Shown here: positions 18,374 through 27,347 of the stretch, piece after piece
How positions within the stretch are numbered: position 1 is the first letter of the stretch
Layout: every line of letters starts with the position of its first letter
Source of the DNA: Desulfolithobacter dissulfuricans
GTDB lineage: Bacteria > Desulfobacterota > Desulfobulbia > Desulfobulbales > Desulfobulbaceae
Direction: 5' to 3'
Assembly: GCF_025998535.1 (NCBI RefSeq)
Contig: NZ_AP024233.1
Location: 1,992,001-2,056,000 of the forward strand
DNA length: 64,000 nt
Notes under the pieces: generated by a model
The model's input: only the letters and a program-made list of their open reading frames with translations
Database searches by the model: none
Told to the model about the DNA's origin: nothing
Translations under genes and position numbers: made by a program

Positions 18374-20074
18374 TCACAGGGCCTTGACCTTGCAGAACTC
18401 CCTGCCTTCCGGATCCAGCATGTGTACCGCGCAGGCAATACAGGGATCAAAGGAGTGTACGGTACGAAGGACCTCCAGGGGCATTTCCGGATCAGCCATG
18501 GGATTGCCCACCAGCGACGCCTCGTAGGGGCCCGGTTTGCCCTTGTCGTCCCGGGGACCGGCGTTCCAGGTGGAAGGCACCACGCACTGGTAGTTCTTGA
18601 TCTTGCCGTCCCTGATGACGATCCAGTGCGACAGGGCGCCGCGCGGGGCCTCGTGGAACCCGAAGCCCTGCTGTTCTCCCTTGGGAAAGGTGGGTTTGTT
18701 GAAGATTTCCAGGTCCCCACGGCCGATGTTATCCACCAGCAGCTGCCAGTGCTTGAGCGCCAGGTCGGCCAGCATGGCCGCCCGCACCGCCCGGGCAAGA
18801 TGGCGCCCCGGTGTAGAGTGAAGCACAGAGGCATCCACTTTGGCTCCAGCAAGAGAGCTGACCCTGGACAGGGCATCATCAACATATTTTGTTGTCAGCT
18901 CATGCCCCTGGGCATAGCCGACCAGGACCTGGGCCAGTGGCCCGACCTGCATTGGTTCTCCCTGGAAGCGCGGGGCCTTGAGCCAGGTGTACTTTCCATT
19001 ATCCTGGAACTCTGTGTATTTAGGGACAGTTTCCTCCTCATAGGGATGCTTGGTCCAGTCGCCATCATACCAGGAACGGGCAATACACTCGACCACGTTG
19101 TCGCGGAAATAGGGATCGTTGAAACTGGTAAACGATTTGACACTCTTCAGGTCGCCACCCATGATCGTCCCACCAGGGAGATCAAACTTCGTTCCCTTGG
19201 TATCTAGTACCATGTCAGGCACAGCCAGATAATTGGTCACCCCGGCACCATACTGGAGCCAATCCTTGTAGAGGGCTCCGACGGCGATAACATCGGGGAG
19301 GTAAACATTCTGTATAAAACCACGGACCTCCTCGACCAGCTGTTTCACCCAGTAGAGACGCTCCATGTTGAGGGTGGCCTCATTATCCGGATTGATGGCT
19401 GCGGTAACACCGCCGACCGACAGGTTCTGGATGTGCGGATTCTTGCCGGAAATGATGGCCAGGGCCTGATCAGCCTTGCGCTGATAATCAAGGGCTTCGA
19501 GGTAATGGGAAACTGCCATCAGGTTTGCTTCCGGCGGCAGGGTCATGGCAGAATGGCCCCAGTAAGCATTGGCAAAGGGGCCAAGCTGACCGGAATCGAC
19601 TATGGCTTGAACCTTTTCCTTGACCGCCTTGAACCGGTTATAGCTGTTACCGGGCCAGTTGGACAGACTTTCCGCCAGCTGCACGGTTTTCCTGACATCG
19701 GCACTGAGCGCCGAAACCACATCGACCCAGTCAAGAGCGGAAAGGACGTAAAAATGGACAATATGATCATGCAGAGCATGTATGGACTGGACCAGGTTCC
19801 GGATATACTGGGCATTGATCGGAATTTCCATACCCAGGGCGTTTTCAACCGACCGTACCGAGGCCAGAGCATGTACGGTGGTACAGACACCACATATACG
19901 CTGGGTAAAAAGCCAGGCATCCCGGGGATCGCGTCCCTGTAGAATAACCTCAATTCCGCGCCACATCTGGCCGGAAGACCAAGCTTTCTTGATTACGCCG
20001 CCATCCACCTCAGCATCAATCCTCAGGTGGCCCTCAATCCTGGTGACAGGATCGACCACAATTCTCTGTGCCAT
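18374..20074 (-). CDS. hynA: Periplasmic [NiFe] hydrogenase large subunit (group 1)
   Basis: 566 residues, the usual size. It starts MAQRIVVDPVTRIEGHLRI. The N-terminal NiFe ligands are RICGVCTTVH near residue 61 and the C-terminal ones DPCIACAVH near 547, with normal Cys at every ligand position. After the last His there are about 15 residues (the cleavable tail). AGGAGG precedes the start. The protein is exported in complex with the Tat-bearing small subunit and oxidises H2 in the periplasm. Confidence 0.96.
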   Translation of the reverse strand: MAQRIVVDPVTRIEGHLRIDAEVDGGVIKKAWSSGQMWRGIEVILQGRDPRDAWLFTQRICGVCTTVHALASVRSVENALGMEIPINAQYIRNLVQSIHALHDHIVHFYVLSALDWVDVVSALSADVRKTVQLAESLSNWPGNSYNRFKAVKEKVQAIVDSGQLGPFANAYWGHSAMTLPPEANLMAVSHYLEALDYQRKADQALAIISGKNPHIQNLSVGGVTAAINPDNEATLNMERLYWVKQLVEEVRGFIQNVYLPDVIAVGALYKDWLQYGAGVTNYLAVPDMVLDTKGTKFDLPGGTIMGGDLKSVKSFTSFNDPYFRDNVVECIARSWYDGDWTKHPYEEETVPKYTEFQDNGKYTWLKAPRFQGEPMQVGPLAQVLVGYAQGHELTTKYVDDALSRVSSLAGAKVDASVLHSTPGRHLARAVRAAMLADLALKHWQLLVDNIGRGDLEIFNKPTFPKGEQQGFGFHEAPRGALSHWIVIRDGKIKNYQCVVPSTWNAGPRDDKGKPGPYEASLVGNPMADPEMPLEVLRTVHSFDPCIACAVHMLDPEGREFCKVKAL

Positions 20075-20101
20075 GACTACTCCTCCTTATATGGGCCGCA
20101 G

Positions 20102-21190
20102 TTAGTTCTGCTCGTCGTTCTTTTTTCCCTGAACCAGCTTCCTGCCAACGCCGACAGCGGCATGGATACCCACGGCCGCGGCGGTCACACCAAGGATCTT
20201 CTTGCCGGCAGAACCAGCATCTGCCACAATCCCGCCGCCAGCACCGGGAACGGTCACATTGGGCAGCCGCCCGTAGAACGGTCCCATGGTATCCCAGAAC
20301 CCTGGCTCGGTGCAGCCGACACAGCCGTGCCCCACACTGACGGGCCAGACGCCCACGTCATTGAAGCGGATCGCCGGACAGTTGGAGAAGGTTCCAGGCC
20401 CCTTGCAGCCCACTTTGTAGAGGCAGTATCCCTGGCGATGGCCCTCGTCACCGAACTGCTCGGCAAAACGTCCCTCATCGAAATGGGGCCGACGCTCACA
20501 GTGATCGTGGATCTTGCGACCATAGGCAAACAGCGGTCGACCGAGCTGGTCGGTACGGGGCAGTTTTTTAAAGGTAAAATAATGCAGGACAGTGCCCAGA
20601 AAGGAAACAGGGTTTGGCGGGCAGCCGGGAACATTGATTATCGGGGTACCCTTGAGCAGGTCCTGGACTCCCACCGCGCCGGTGGGGTTGGGATCGGCCG
20701 CCTGGATGCCGCCGTAGGAGGCACAGGTACCGATGGCAATCACCGCCGCAGCCCTGGGACCGACATCGGCCAGAATTTCCATGGCCGTCCTGTCGGCGAT
20801 TTTGCAGTAGATCCCGCCGTCTTTTGTCGGAATGGCGCCTTCCACCACACAGATAAACTTGCCGTCGTGCTTGGTGATGGTATCATGGAGTGATTTTTCC
20901 GCCTGGTGCCCGGCGGCCGCCATGACGGTTTCATGGTAATCCAGAGAGATGATATCGAGAATCAGACGGCCGATATCCGGATGCGATGCCCGAAGCAGAC
21001 TTTCTGTACAACCGGTGCACTCCTGGAAATGGAGCCATACCACCGGCGGACGCGTCGGGGAGGCCGCTGCCTCCACCAGCTTCGGCACCATGGACTCGGA
21101 AAGCCCAAGTGCTGTCGCAGCCAGTGTACAGCCCTTGAGAAATCCCCTTCGGCTCACCTTGAAGTTCCGCTCACAGTACTGCTTCGACAT
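20102..21190 (-). CDS. hynB: Periplasmic [NiFe] hydrogenase small subunit
   Basis: 362 residues. The N-terminus has the Tat signal SRRGFLKGCTLAATALGL. Iron-sulfur ligands are visible as LHFQECTGCTESLLR near residue 55, GTCASYGG, GCPPNP, then HDHCERR, GYCLYKVGCKGP, NCP and HGCVGCTEPGFWD, so three clusters are expected. A hydrophobic C-terminal stretch (GVTAAAVGIHAAVGVG) may anchor it to the cytochrome b. First gene of hynBA-cyt b-hynD-hypA-hypB. Confidence 0.96.
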   Translation of the reverse strand: MSKQYCERNFKVSRRGFLKGCTLAATALGLSESMVPKLVEAAASPTRPPVVWLHFQECTGCTESLLRASHPDIGRLILDIISLDYHETVMAAAGHQAEKSLHDTITKHDGKFICVVEGAIPTKDGGIYCKIADRTAMEILADVGPRAAAVIAIGTCASYGGIQAADPNPTGAVGVQDLLKGTPIINVPGCPPNPVSFLGTVLHYFTFKKLPRTDQLGRPLFAYGRKIHDHCERRPHFDEGRFAEQFGDEGHRQGYCLYKVGCKGPGTFSNCPAIRFNDVGVWPVSVGHGCVGCTEPGFWDTMGPFYGRLPNVTVPGAGGGIVADAGSAGKKILGVTAAAVGIHAAVGVGRKLVQGKKNDEQN

Positions 21191-21224
21191 GGCACCCTCC
21201 TTCCTGATGATGGGTTATCAATAC

Positions 21225-21261
21225 ACCTGTGCAAGTTGTGCACTGCACAAGTCGCACAGGT
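21225..21261. promoter_or_regulatory. 37-bp dyad operator upstream of hynB with four hexamer half-sites
   Basis: The half-sites are CTGTGC (21227-21232), TTGTGC (21236-21241), GCACAA (21245-21250) and GCACAG (21254-21259), each separated by 3 bp. The core TTGTGCA-C-TGCACAA is a perfect inverted repeat and the outer ACCTGTGC/GCACAGGT arms also match. It ends 35 bp before the hynB start codon and lies downstream of the predicted promoter, a position that would suit a repressor. Confidence 0.7.
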
Positions 21262-21292
21262 ATGCAAAAAAATTTGTATGGGATTACAATAA

Positions 21293-21320
21293 ATTATATA
21301 CCATATTTTACAGTAATCAA
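21293..21320 (-). promoter_or_regulatory. Sigma-70-type promoter for the hyn operon
   Basis: On the minus strand TTGATT (21315-21320) is followed after 16 bp by a perfect TATAAT (21293-21298). Transcription would start near 21286, giving a leader of roughly 95 nt that contains the 37-bp dyad operator. Confidence 0.6.
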
Positions 21321-21400
21321 TAACAAGCTCAAAAAAAACCGTACTTCTTATAAGTTTTTCTGATGCAGAAAAATAGCGCCCCCTGCAAGGCACCACATTG

Positions 21401-23635
21401 TTACCTATCAACAAGTACCTTCTTTAATGGACAAGTATCTTCTTCCGATACATCATGCGCCAGGTGCCAGATGATCTCGATGGCACTGGCCAGGGTGGGG
21501 AATATATGATCCTCGCCGATTTTCATCAGCAGCCCGGTACGACGCATAGTGTCGATGATATGCTCTTTCAACCCACTGAAATAAACATCATATCCAGCAG
21601 ATCGCAACCGATCTACGAGAAGCGCCAGGGCTGATTCACCGGATGCATCTATGTCATTTATCCCATTACATTTAAAATGGATAATTTTCAGTTCAGGCAT
21701 GCTGGCGACAATTTTCAGCACCTCATCTTCAAGATAACTGATATTTGCAAAAAACAGCGGACCGTCAAAACGGATCACCGCGATATGTTTGCACTGCTTG
21801 AGACGAAAACGTTGAGCATTCCTGAAATGCCCGTCTTCCCACAGGGACAGTTCGGCAATAACCGGTTTCATCTTGCGATAAAAGAATACTCCGATGGTAA
21901 GGGCAACACCGAGCAGGATGCCTTTATCCAGATGAGGAGCAAAAAACAGCGTGGCGACAAAGGTGATGACACTGATAATGCCATCGGATTTCTTTACCAT
22001 GTAGGCATGCTTGATGTCATGGACATTGAGAAGGCCCACCACCGCCATGATGATAATGGCGGCCAGAACCGACTGGGGCAGATGGTACAGCAGCGGAGTA
22101 CAGAAAAGCAGCGCAACAACCACGGCCAGACTGGTAAACACCGAGGACATGCCGGTCTGGGCCCCGGCCTGAAAATTCACTGCAGAGCGAGAGAAGGAGC
22201 CAGAGACCGGATAGCTCCTGCCAAAGGAACCAACCATGTTTGCCAGTCCCTGCCCTATCAACTCCTGATTGGGATCGAGCCTCCCCCCGGTCCGGGCGGC
22301 AATGGCCTTGGCAATGGAGATAGCCTCCATGAACCCGAGGATGGAGATGATAATGGCCGGAACAATCAGCTTCGCAACAACGGCGAGGTCAAATGTCGGC
22401 ATGGCCAGTTCGGGCAATCCCCTGGGTACCATACCGACGACCTCTCCACCACCTACAAGAAGGATATGTTCGGGATCCAACGGTCTATTACCAACCCTGA
22501 TCCGCCAGATATTTTTTTCAGCCCACTTTTCCGGGGGAACCGATTCTTTTAATGCATAATGCAGTGACCCGTCCGACACCTGAACGGAAACCAGCTGCAT
22601 GGAACGCAGCTTCTTTCTGAGAGCCACACCGCGCTCCTTTTCCTCGGCCAGATATTGATCCAGAACACCAGCCATGAGGTGCAGTTCCAGAACCTTTTCC
22701 AGCGGAATATGTTCCGCCGACTTCACCCTGGTCCCTTTCTTCAGCTCCTCCAGATTGACATCCCGGCTCGGATGACAGCTGCTGCAGAGTTTTTTTTCCA
22801 CATCCGGCTCTGCCCTGTCAGCCGCATTCTGCGTGATCATTGTCCGCACCGAGGTGGTCTGGAGAATATTATCCAGGTTGGAATTCATATCCTGGATCAG
22901 GGCAGGGAAGCCGGGCACCTTGATATCATCTATCGTAACATGCCTGTTCTTTTCAAATCCGGTAAGCCAGGAAAGCGTCGTGGTGATAACAACAGCAACG
23001 AGTACATAGGGCAGGCGGGGGTTCCACTTCTTGAGCCCGACCATCACCACGAGCGCCAGCAAACCCATGAAAAAGGTCGGCCAGTGGATAAAGGCAAAGG
23101 CTGCTTCCATTACCCGCCATATGGTCTCAAAATAATGTTCCGCCTTATCAACATGCACGCCGAAAAGCTTGGGAAGCTGGCTGGAAGCGATAATAAGGGC
23201 CGCAGCGTTTGTAAATCCCGAAACAACGGGATGGGAAAGCAGGTTGACAACAATACCGAGCCGGAGGACTCCAAGCAGAAACTGAAACAGTCCCACGATA
23301 AAGGCGAGAAGAACAGCATAGGCGATATAGGCTTCGCTTCCCGCAATGGCCAGGGGCTCCAGACTGGCGGCTGTCATCATGGAAACCACGGCTACAGGAC
23401 CGGTTGCCAGCCGGTGGCTGGAGCCAAAAAGTGCGGCTACAAGGGGAGGGAGAAAGGACGCGTACAGGCCGTAGTAGGCAGGCAATCCTGCAAGTTGAGC
23501 ATAGGCCATGGACTGGGGGATCAGGACTAGAGCGACGGTGACGCCGGCGACAAAATCCATCTTCAGGATGGAGACGCCATAGTCTTTAAACCAGGAAAGA
23601 AAGGGAAAAAAGGTGGTTATGGCTGGTTTGGGCAT
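21401..23635 (-). CDS. SulP-family anion transporter with STAS domain and CXXCH-bearing insert
   Basis: 744 residues. The N-terminal part has the SulP signature (DFVAGVTVALVLIPQSMAYAQLAGLPAYYGLYASF) and multiple membrane helices. The C-terminal 150 residues are a STAS domain (IAVIRFDGPLFFANISYLE, then IHFKCNGINDIDASG). Between helix 7 and the GMVPRGLPELAMP loop there is an insert of roughly 150 residues (about 235-400) that contains CSSCH at 284-288, a heme-c binding motif. This loop should face the periplasm, where heme c can be attached. The substrate could be sulfate, bicarbonate or another anion. GAGGT lies before the start. Confidence 0.88.
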   Translation of the reverse strand: MPKPAITTFFPFLSWFKDYGVSILKMDFVAGVTVALVLIPQSMAYAQLAGLPAYYGLYASFLPPLVAALFGSSHRLATGPVAVVSMMTAASLEPLAIAGSEAYIAYAVLLAFIVGLFQFLLGVLRLGIVVNLLSHPVVSGFTNAAALIIASSQLPKLFGVHVDKAEHYFETIWRVMEAAFAFIHWPTFFMGLLALVVMVGLKKWNPRLPYVLVAVVITTTLSWLTGFEKNRHVTIDDIKVPGFPALIQDMNSNLDNILQTTSVRTMITQNAADRAEPDVEKKLCSSCHPSRDVNLEELKKGTRVKSAEHIPLEKVLELHLMAGVLDQYLAEEKERGVALRKKLRSMQLVSVQVSDGSLHYALKESVPPEKWAEKNIWRIRVGNRPLDPEHILLVGGGEVVGMVPRGLPELAMPTFDLAVVAKLIVPAIIISILGFMEAISIAKAIAARTGGRLDPNQELIGQGLANMVGSFGRSYPVSGSFSRSAVNFQAGAQTGMSSVFTSLAVVVALLFCTPLLYHLPQSVLAAIIIMAVVGLLNVHDIKHAYMVKKSDGIISVITFVATLFFAPHLDKGILLGVALTIGVFFYRKMKPVIAELSLWEDGHFRNAQRFRLKQCKHIAVIRFDGPLFFANISYLEDEVLKIVASMPELKIIHFKCNGINDIDASGESALALLVDRLRSAGYDVYFSGLKEHIIDTMRRTGLLMKIGEDHIFPTLASAIEIIWHLAHDVSEEDTCPLKKVLVDR

Positions 23636-23674
23636 GAATTTTGACCTCGGGTGCTGGATTACGGGATCAAAACA

Positions 23675-23777
23675 TTCCGCAGGAGACCAACCGTGCTTGA
23701 TGAACAGGCGACTGGGACGAACTGATTCTCGCTGAGTCAGAATCGGCCATCCTTGTCCTTTGAGGTCTCCTGCGGAA
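23675..23777. repeat. 103-bp inverted repeat upstream of the SulP gene
   Basis: Perfect 14-bp arms TTCCGCAGGAGACC (23675-23688) and GGTCTCCTGCGGAA (23764-23777), with a smaller hairpin GATTCT...AGAATC in the loop. A further partial match, ACATTCCGC, lies near 23863. The whole 23636-24084 gap holds no gene that I can support; an open frame at 23667-23978 has no domain. Confidence 0.5.
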
Positions 23778-24084
23778 CACTGATGTTTGCTGCCGCAATG
23801 GGCCGGACGCGTTGCCGCAGCGCCTGTCTGCCAGAACCGGCCCAGTAATCAATAACTGAAAAACATTCCGCGGACAGCTTTTTGGCGCAGAGGAAATGGT
23901 AGGAGAAGTATCTGAGGGGAGTGTGACCAGCACCTCGTTATCCGTTAATACAGATCGCTGCCCGCGGAACCTCGACATATCGTTTTTCGTTTTTTGTATT
24001 TTTATTATTTCGCAGCACTTTCCCGGGGATCTTTCAGACCCCGGTACTGGAAGGCCGGGGTCGGGTCATCCCCAGCGGACAGCC

Positions 24085-24339
24085 TCATTCCTCCCTGGCC
24101 TCAGCCTCATCTCTGATGGTATCAAACCGCTCAGATTGGATGACCTTTTGTCTTTCCAATTCGGCTATTTCATCCATGGAAAGATGTACCAGTCCACAGA
24201 GCGGGCAGGTACCGTCCACCTCGTCACCAACGGCCCTGGCCTTGAGCTCGTCAGCCGTAAGATGACCGACATACCCGCAGGCACCACTGGGATTTTCCGC
24301 CCTGACCTGACGTCTTTTCTTTTTTTCGTTCTCACTCAT
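24085..24339 (-). CDS. Small Cys-containing protein of unknown function
   Basis: About 84 residues from the ATG at 24339 (AGAGGTGG upstream). It is highly charged with a basic start (MSENEKKKRRQVRAE). ACGYVGH and CPLCGLVHLS suggest a small zinc- or iron-binding site, and the end is acidic and helical. I do not recognise the family. Before the IS insertion it lay about 45 bases downstream of mvhA on the same strand, so it was probably the last gene of the hdr/mvh operon. A 16-bp direct repeat (GTCTGTTTTCACACAC) lies just upstream. Confidence 0.65.
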   Translation of the reverse strand: MSENEKKKRRQVRAENPSGACGYVGHLTADELKARAVGDEVDGTCPLCGLVHLSMDEIAELERQKVIQSERFDTIRDEAEAREE

Positions 24340-24406
24340 GACAACCACCTCTGCTTGTCGTCTGTTTTCACACACCGTCTGTTTTCACACACTGGTGAGT
24401 GTATTT

Positions 24407-25902
24407 AGTCGATCTTGAAAAATCCCATTTTCAGACCGTCAAAAGCCTTGTCACCAAGGGCTGACTCCATGAATGGAGTCGACCCAACCTCTTCAACAGA
24501 GACACAAACAAAAAATAAGACAGTTCTTCCCTCAGTTTCCTGAGGAGGATACGGATATTCTGTCCAGCTCCGCAAAGCAGTGCGTTGATTTTATCTCCGA
24601 GTATTCCTTTCAGGTAGTTTCGATCCAGCTTGCCATCAGCCTTCATATGGCCAATGACCGGCTCGATAGCACTTCGTCGCTTGAGCTCCTTTTTCATCTG
24701 GGGAGTCATCCCGCGCTTTCTGCCGGAGATAAACACCTGGGTGGTGTTCACTCCGTGACCGCGGTAGCCACGATCAACATAACATCGCCTGACCACCTTG
24801 CCGGTAAGTTCCTGGACCTGCTCCAGAGCCTTGGCCAAGGTGTGGCCATCGTAGGGGTTGCCATGCTCGGCAAGCATGCCTACAACAAAGTTGTCACGGT
24901 TCGTGACCGCCACGCTGACCTTGACCCCGAATTCATACTTTCTATGGGCCTTGCCTTTGGCAATGCATTCAACCTCCGGGGCATGGAGACTGTAGAGCTT
25001 GTCCTTGTCTTTTCGTTCCTGAGAGAGCAACCGCTCTGCCATGGCCAGTTCCTCTTTGAAAACAGAACGAAGTTCTTCCCGTTGTTCCAGCTTTCTATTG
25101 ATGTCACGGTAAACTCGGCCAAGGTAGGTTTTAAGTCGCTTGATCTCACGCCTGGCTCGTTTGATTTGCCGGGCATGCAGGTAGCGTCCAACCTTGAGCA
25201 GGGCTTTGGGGCCTAATCGGGCATAACTTTGGCGAAGGGGCAGGTCAAATTTCCTGGCAAGCTTGACCAGCCTTTCACGGCTACGATTGTACAATTTGGC
25301 ATCTGTGGGATAGGTGACGGCTTTGCGCTGCACCGTCGTATCCACGGATACTCGTTCCAGGCTGGAATCCTTGATGCAGTTGCTTGCAAGACCTGCCTCT
25401 ATTGTCGCCTTCAAAATGAGCCGAGCACCTTTTTCGCCTATCCGCTTGCGCCAGCGGCTCATGGACGAAGGATCTATGGGCAGATGGTGCTGGAAATAAC
25501 TTTCGCCACAAAAAAACTGCCAGTAGGGATTTTCCACCCAGCGTCTGACCACCTCTTCATCGGAAAGACCAAAGGCATGACCCAGGTAGGTCAAACCTGC
25601 CAGCAATCGAATGGGGATGCCAGGCCTTCCTTTTTTCTCGGAATACAGTGTGCCAAACTCCTTCTCGAAAATTTCCCAGGGGAGCAGTTCCGCCAGCCGG
25701 TACAGCTCATGAGTTCGGTCGAGAATATTTTCCAGCCTGCTGCGAAAAAGATCTCCCTGGGGGGTTGAATTGCTCAGTCTTGGACGCATGGAAATCACCA
25801 GAAATTGAAGGGTAAAAGTGCAATAACCTGCAATTTATGGTGATATAATTTAGCAAAATTAATTCAAAATTTCAATAAGTTAAGGTTTTTTCAAGGCCGA
25901 CT
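24407..25902 (-). mobile_element. IS5-like insertion sequence inserted in the 3' end of mvhA
   Basis: 1496 bp. Terminal inverted repeats match at the two ends: AGTCGATCTTGAAAAATCC on the left and AGTCGGCCTTGAAAAAACC on the reversed right end. A 4-bp direct repeat ATTT flanks both sides (24403-24406 and 25903-25906). One transposase gene fills it. The right inverted repeat supplies the last codons and the stop of mvhA. Confidence 0.8.
24431..25798 (-). CDS. IS5-family transposase
   Basis: 455 residues. The N-terminal helical region (IPIRLLAGLTYLGHAFGLSDE) is followed by the first catalytic Asp in RVSVDTTVQRKAVTYPTDAKL, the second in CYVDRGYRGHGV and the Glu in RRSAIEPVIGHMK, the DDE triad of IS5/IS1182-like enzymes. 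The gene appears intact, so the element may be active. The exact IS subgroup cannot be decided without a database. Confidence 0.88.
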   Translation of the reverse strand: MISMRPRLSNSTPQGDLFRSRLENILDRTHELYRLAELLPWEIFEKEFGTLYSEKKGRPGIPIRLLAGLTYLGHAFGLSDEEVVRRWVENPYWQFFCGESYFQHHLPIDPSSMSRWRKRIGEKGARLILKATIEAGLASNCIKDSSLERVSVDTTVQRKAVTYPTDAKLYNRSRERLVKLARKFDLPLRQSYARLGPKALLKVGRYLHARQIKRARREIKRLKTYLGRVYRDINRKLEQREELRSVFKEELAMAERLLSQERKDKDKLYSLHAPEVECIAKGKAHRKYEFGVKVSVAVTNRDNFVVGMLAEHGNPYDGHTLAKALEQVQELTGKVVRRCYVDRGYRGHGVNTTQVFISGRKRGMTPQMKKELKRRSAIEPVIGHMKADGKLDRNYLKGILGDKINALLCGAGQNIRILLRKLREELSYFLFVSLLKRLGRLHSWSQPLVTRLLTV

Positions 25903-27333
25903 ATTTAAGGTATTGCCGGAGCTGTCGACCAGAGTTACGGTCAGAGGCATACCGCCATCCAGGCGGTGCGTGGCGCACGACATTCACGGGTCATATGCGC
26001 GAACCGCCATTTCGACCTTGTTAAGCAACCCCTCGTCATAAACACCGCCCCTGATAAGACTGGTGGCAGCCTCTTTGACACTCATATTCATGGGGGCGAT
26101 GTTATGGGTGGTACCGACGATCATATTGGCCTTGACAATGCAACCATCTTCATCGGTGGTATAATCGTGGATAAGAGTCCCGCGGGGAGCTTCCACAGCC
26201 CCAACACCCCGGCCGGCCTTTGGTTCTGCCTTGGCCCTGACATTTTTATCCGTAATATCATCCTGCTCAAGCAGTTCAATGGTGCGCTCACAGGCATACA
26301 CAAGCTCGATCAAACGGGCCCAGTGATAAAGCAGGGTACCCTGGGCAGGCCGACCAAATTTTTCGCGAAACTCCTCCAGCTCCTCCTGGGCACGCGGAGT
26401 GGACAACCGCTCCGCCACATTAATACGGGCAAGAGTGTTGGCACGATAGACGCCTTTTGGCGCAGCCAGATCCATGGAAAATCCCTCATCCCAGCATTTG
26501 GCATAGGGCATTTTTCCGTATGTCCAGGACTCCACGTGTTCCGCCAGATACTGATCGTACTGATCAACGGGAAAGTCGGTAATGGTGCCATCGGCCTTCA
26601 TAAGCCGCAGATGCCCGTCATATAACCGTAATGCCCCGGAATCATCGACCGTACCCAGAAAGCCGGTGGTGATGGTACCAAGACTGGCAATGACATCTTC
26701 GTATTTGGGGAAGACACTGTTTTTGGCAAAATCCATGGCAAACAAGGCGAAATCAAGCAGTGTCCTGGTGTCTTCCAGGAGACCCTGACGTTCTTCCTCG
26801 GTCATGGGTTTGGCAAAACCACCGACCACGCCGGCGATGGGATGAATTGCCTTGCCGGCAAACCGTTCCAGCATCATCTGGCCCAGCTGCCGCATCTTGA
26901 CGACCTGGGTCGCCAGCTCAGGCGCTTCCTTCACAATCCCGACGACGTTCCGAACCGAGTAATCACTGTCCGGCCCGAGAACAAAATCGGGCGCAGCCAG
27001 GAAAAAGAAATGAAGTATCTTGTCATTGATGTGGGCCATAATCTGGCACAGTTCGCGCAGTTTATGACCGGTGGGCGTCGGGGTAACCCCAAAGCACCCA
27101 TCAACCGCTTTGTTGGAGGCGAGGTGGTGCATCCAGGGACAGATACCGCAGATCCGGTTCACAATGCGTGGAACCTCCTCTGCCGGACGCCCTTCAATGA
27201 ACTTTTCAAAGCCCCGCAGGGACATAATGTGGAGAAAGGCGTCGCTCACATTACCGTCATCGTCAAGATGAATGGCAATCCGGGCATGCCCTTCAATCCT
27301 GGTTACCGGTTGTATATTTATCACGTTACCCAT
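25891..27333 (-). CDS. mvhA: [NiFeSe] F420-nonreducing hydrogenase large subunit MvhA/VhuA-like, selenoprotein
   Basis: 480 codons if the in-frame TGA at 25984-25986 is read as selenocysteine (residue 450). It starts MGNVINIQPVTRIEGHARI, with the N-terminal NiFe ligands RICGICPWMHH near residue 60. The C-terminal ligand motif becomes D-P-Sec-MSC-ATH, where the first Cys of DPCxxCxxH is replaced. Stopping at the TGA would remove both C-terminal ligands, so readthrough is required for function. After the His come 24 residues, the tail normally removed by a protease. The last three residues and stop come from the inserted IS element. MvhA is the H2-oxidising subunit of the Mvh-Hdr complex in the cytoplasm. 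Confidence 0.92.
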
Positions 27334-27347
27334 TGATCACCCCTCCG

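Noticed and set aside
23667-23978. 103-residue frame on the minus strand upstream of the SulP gene
   Set aside because: Composition is not protein-like, and it overlaps the inverted repeat at 23675-23777.
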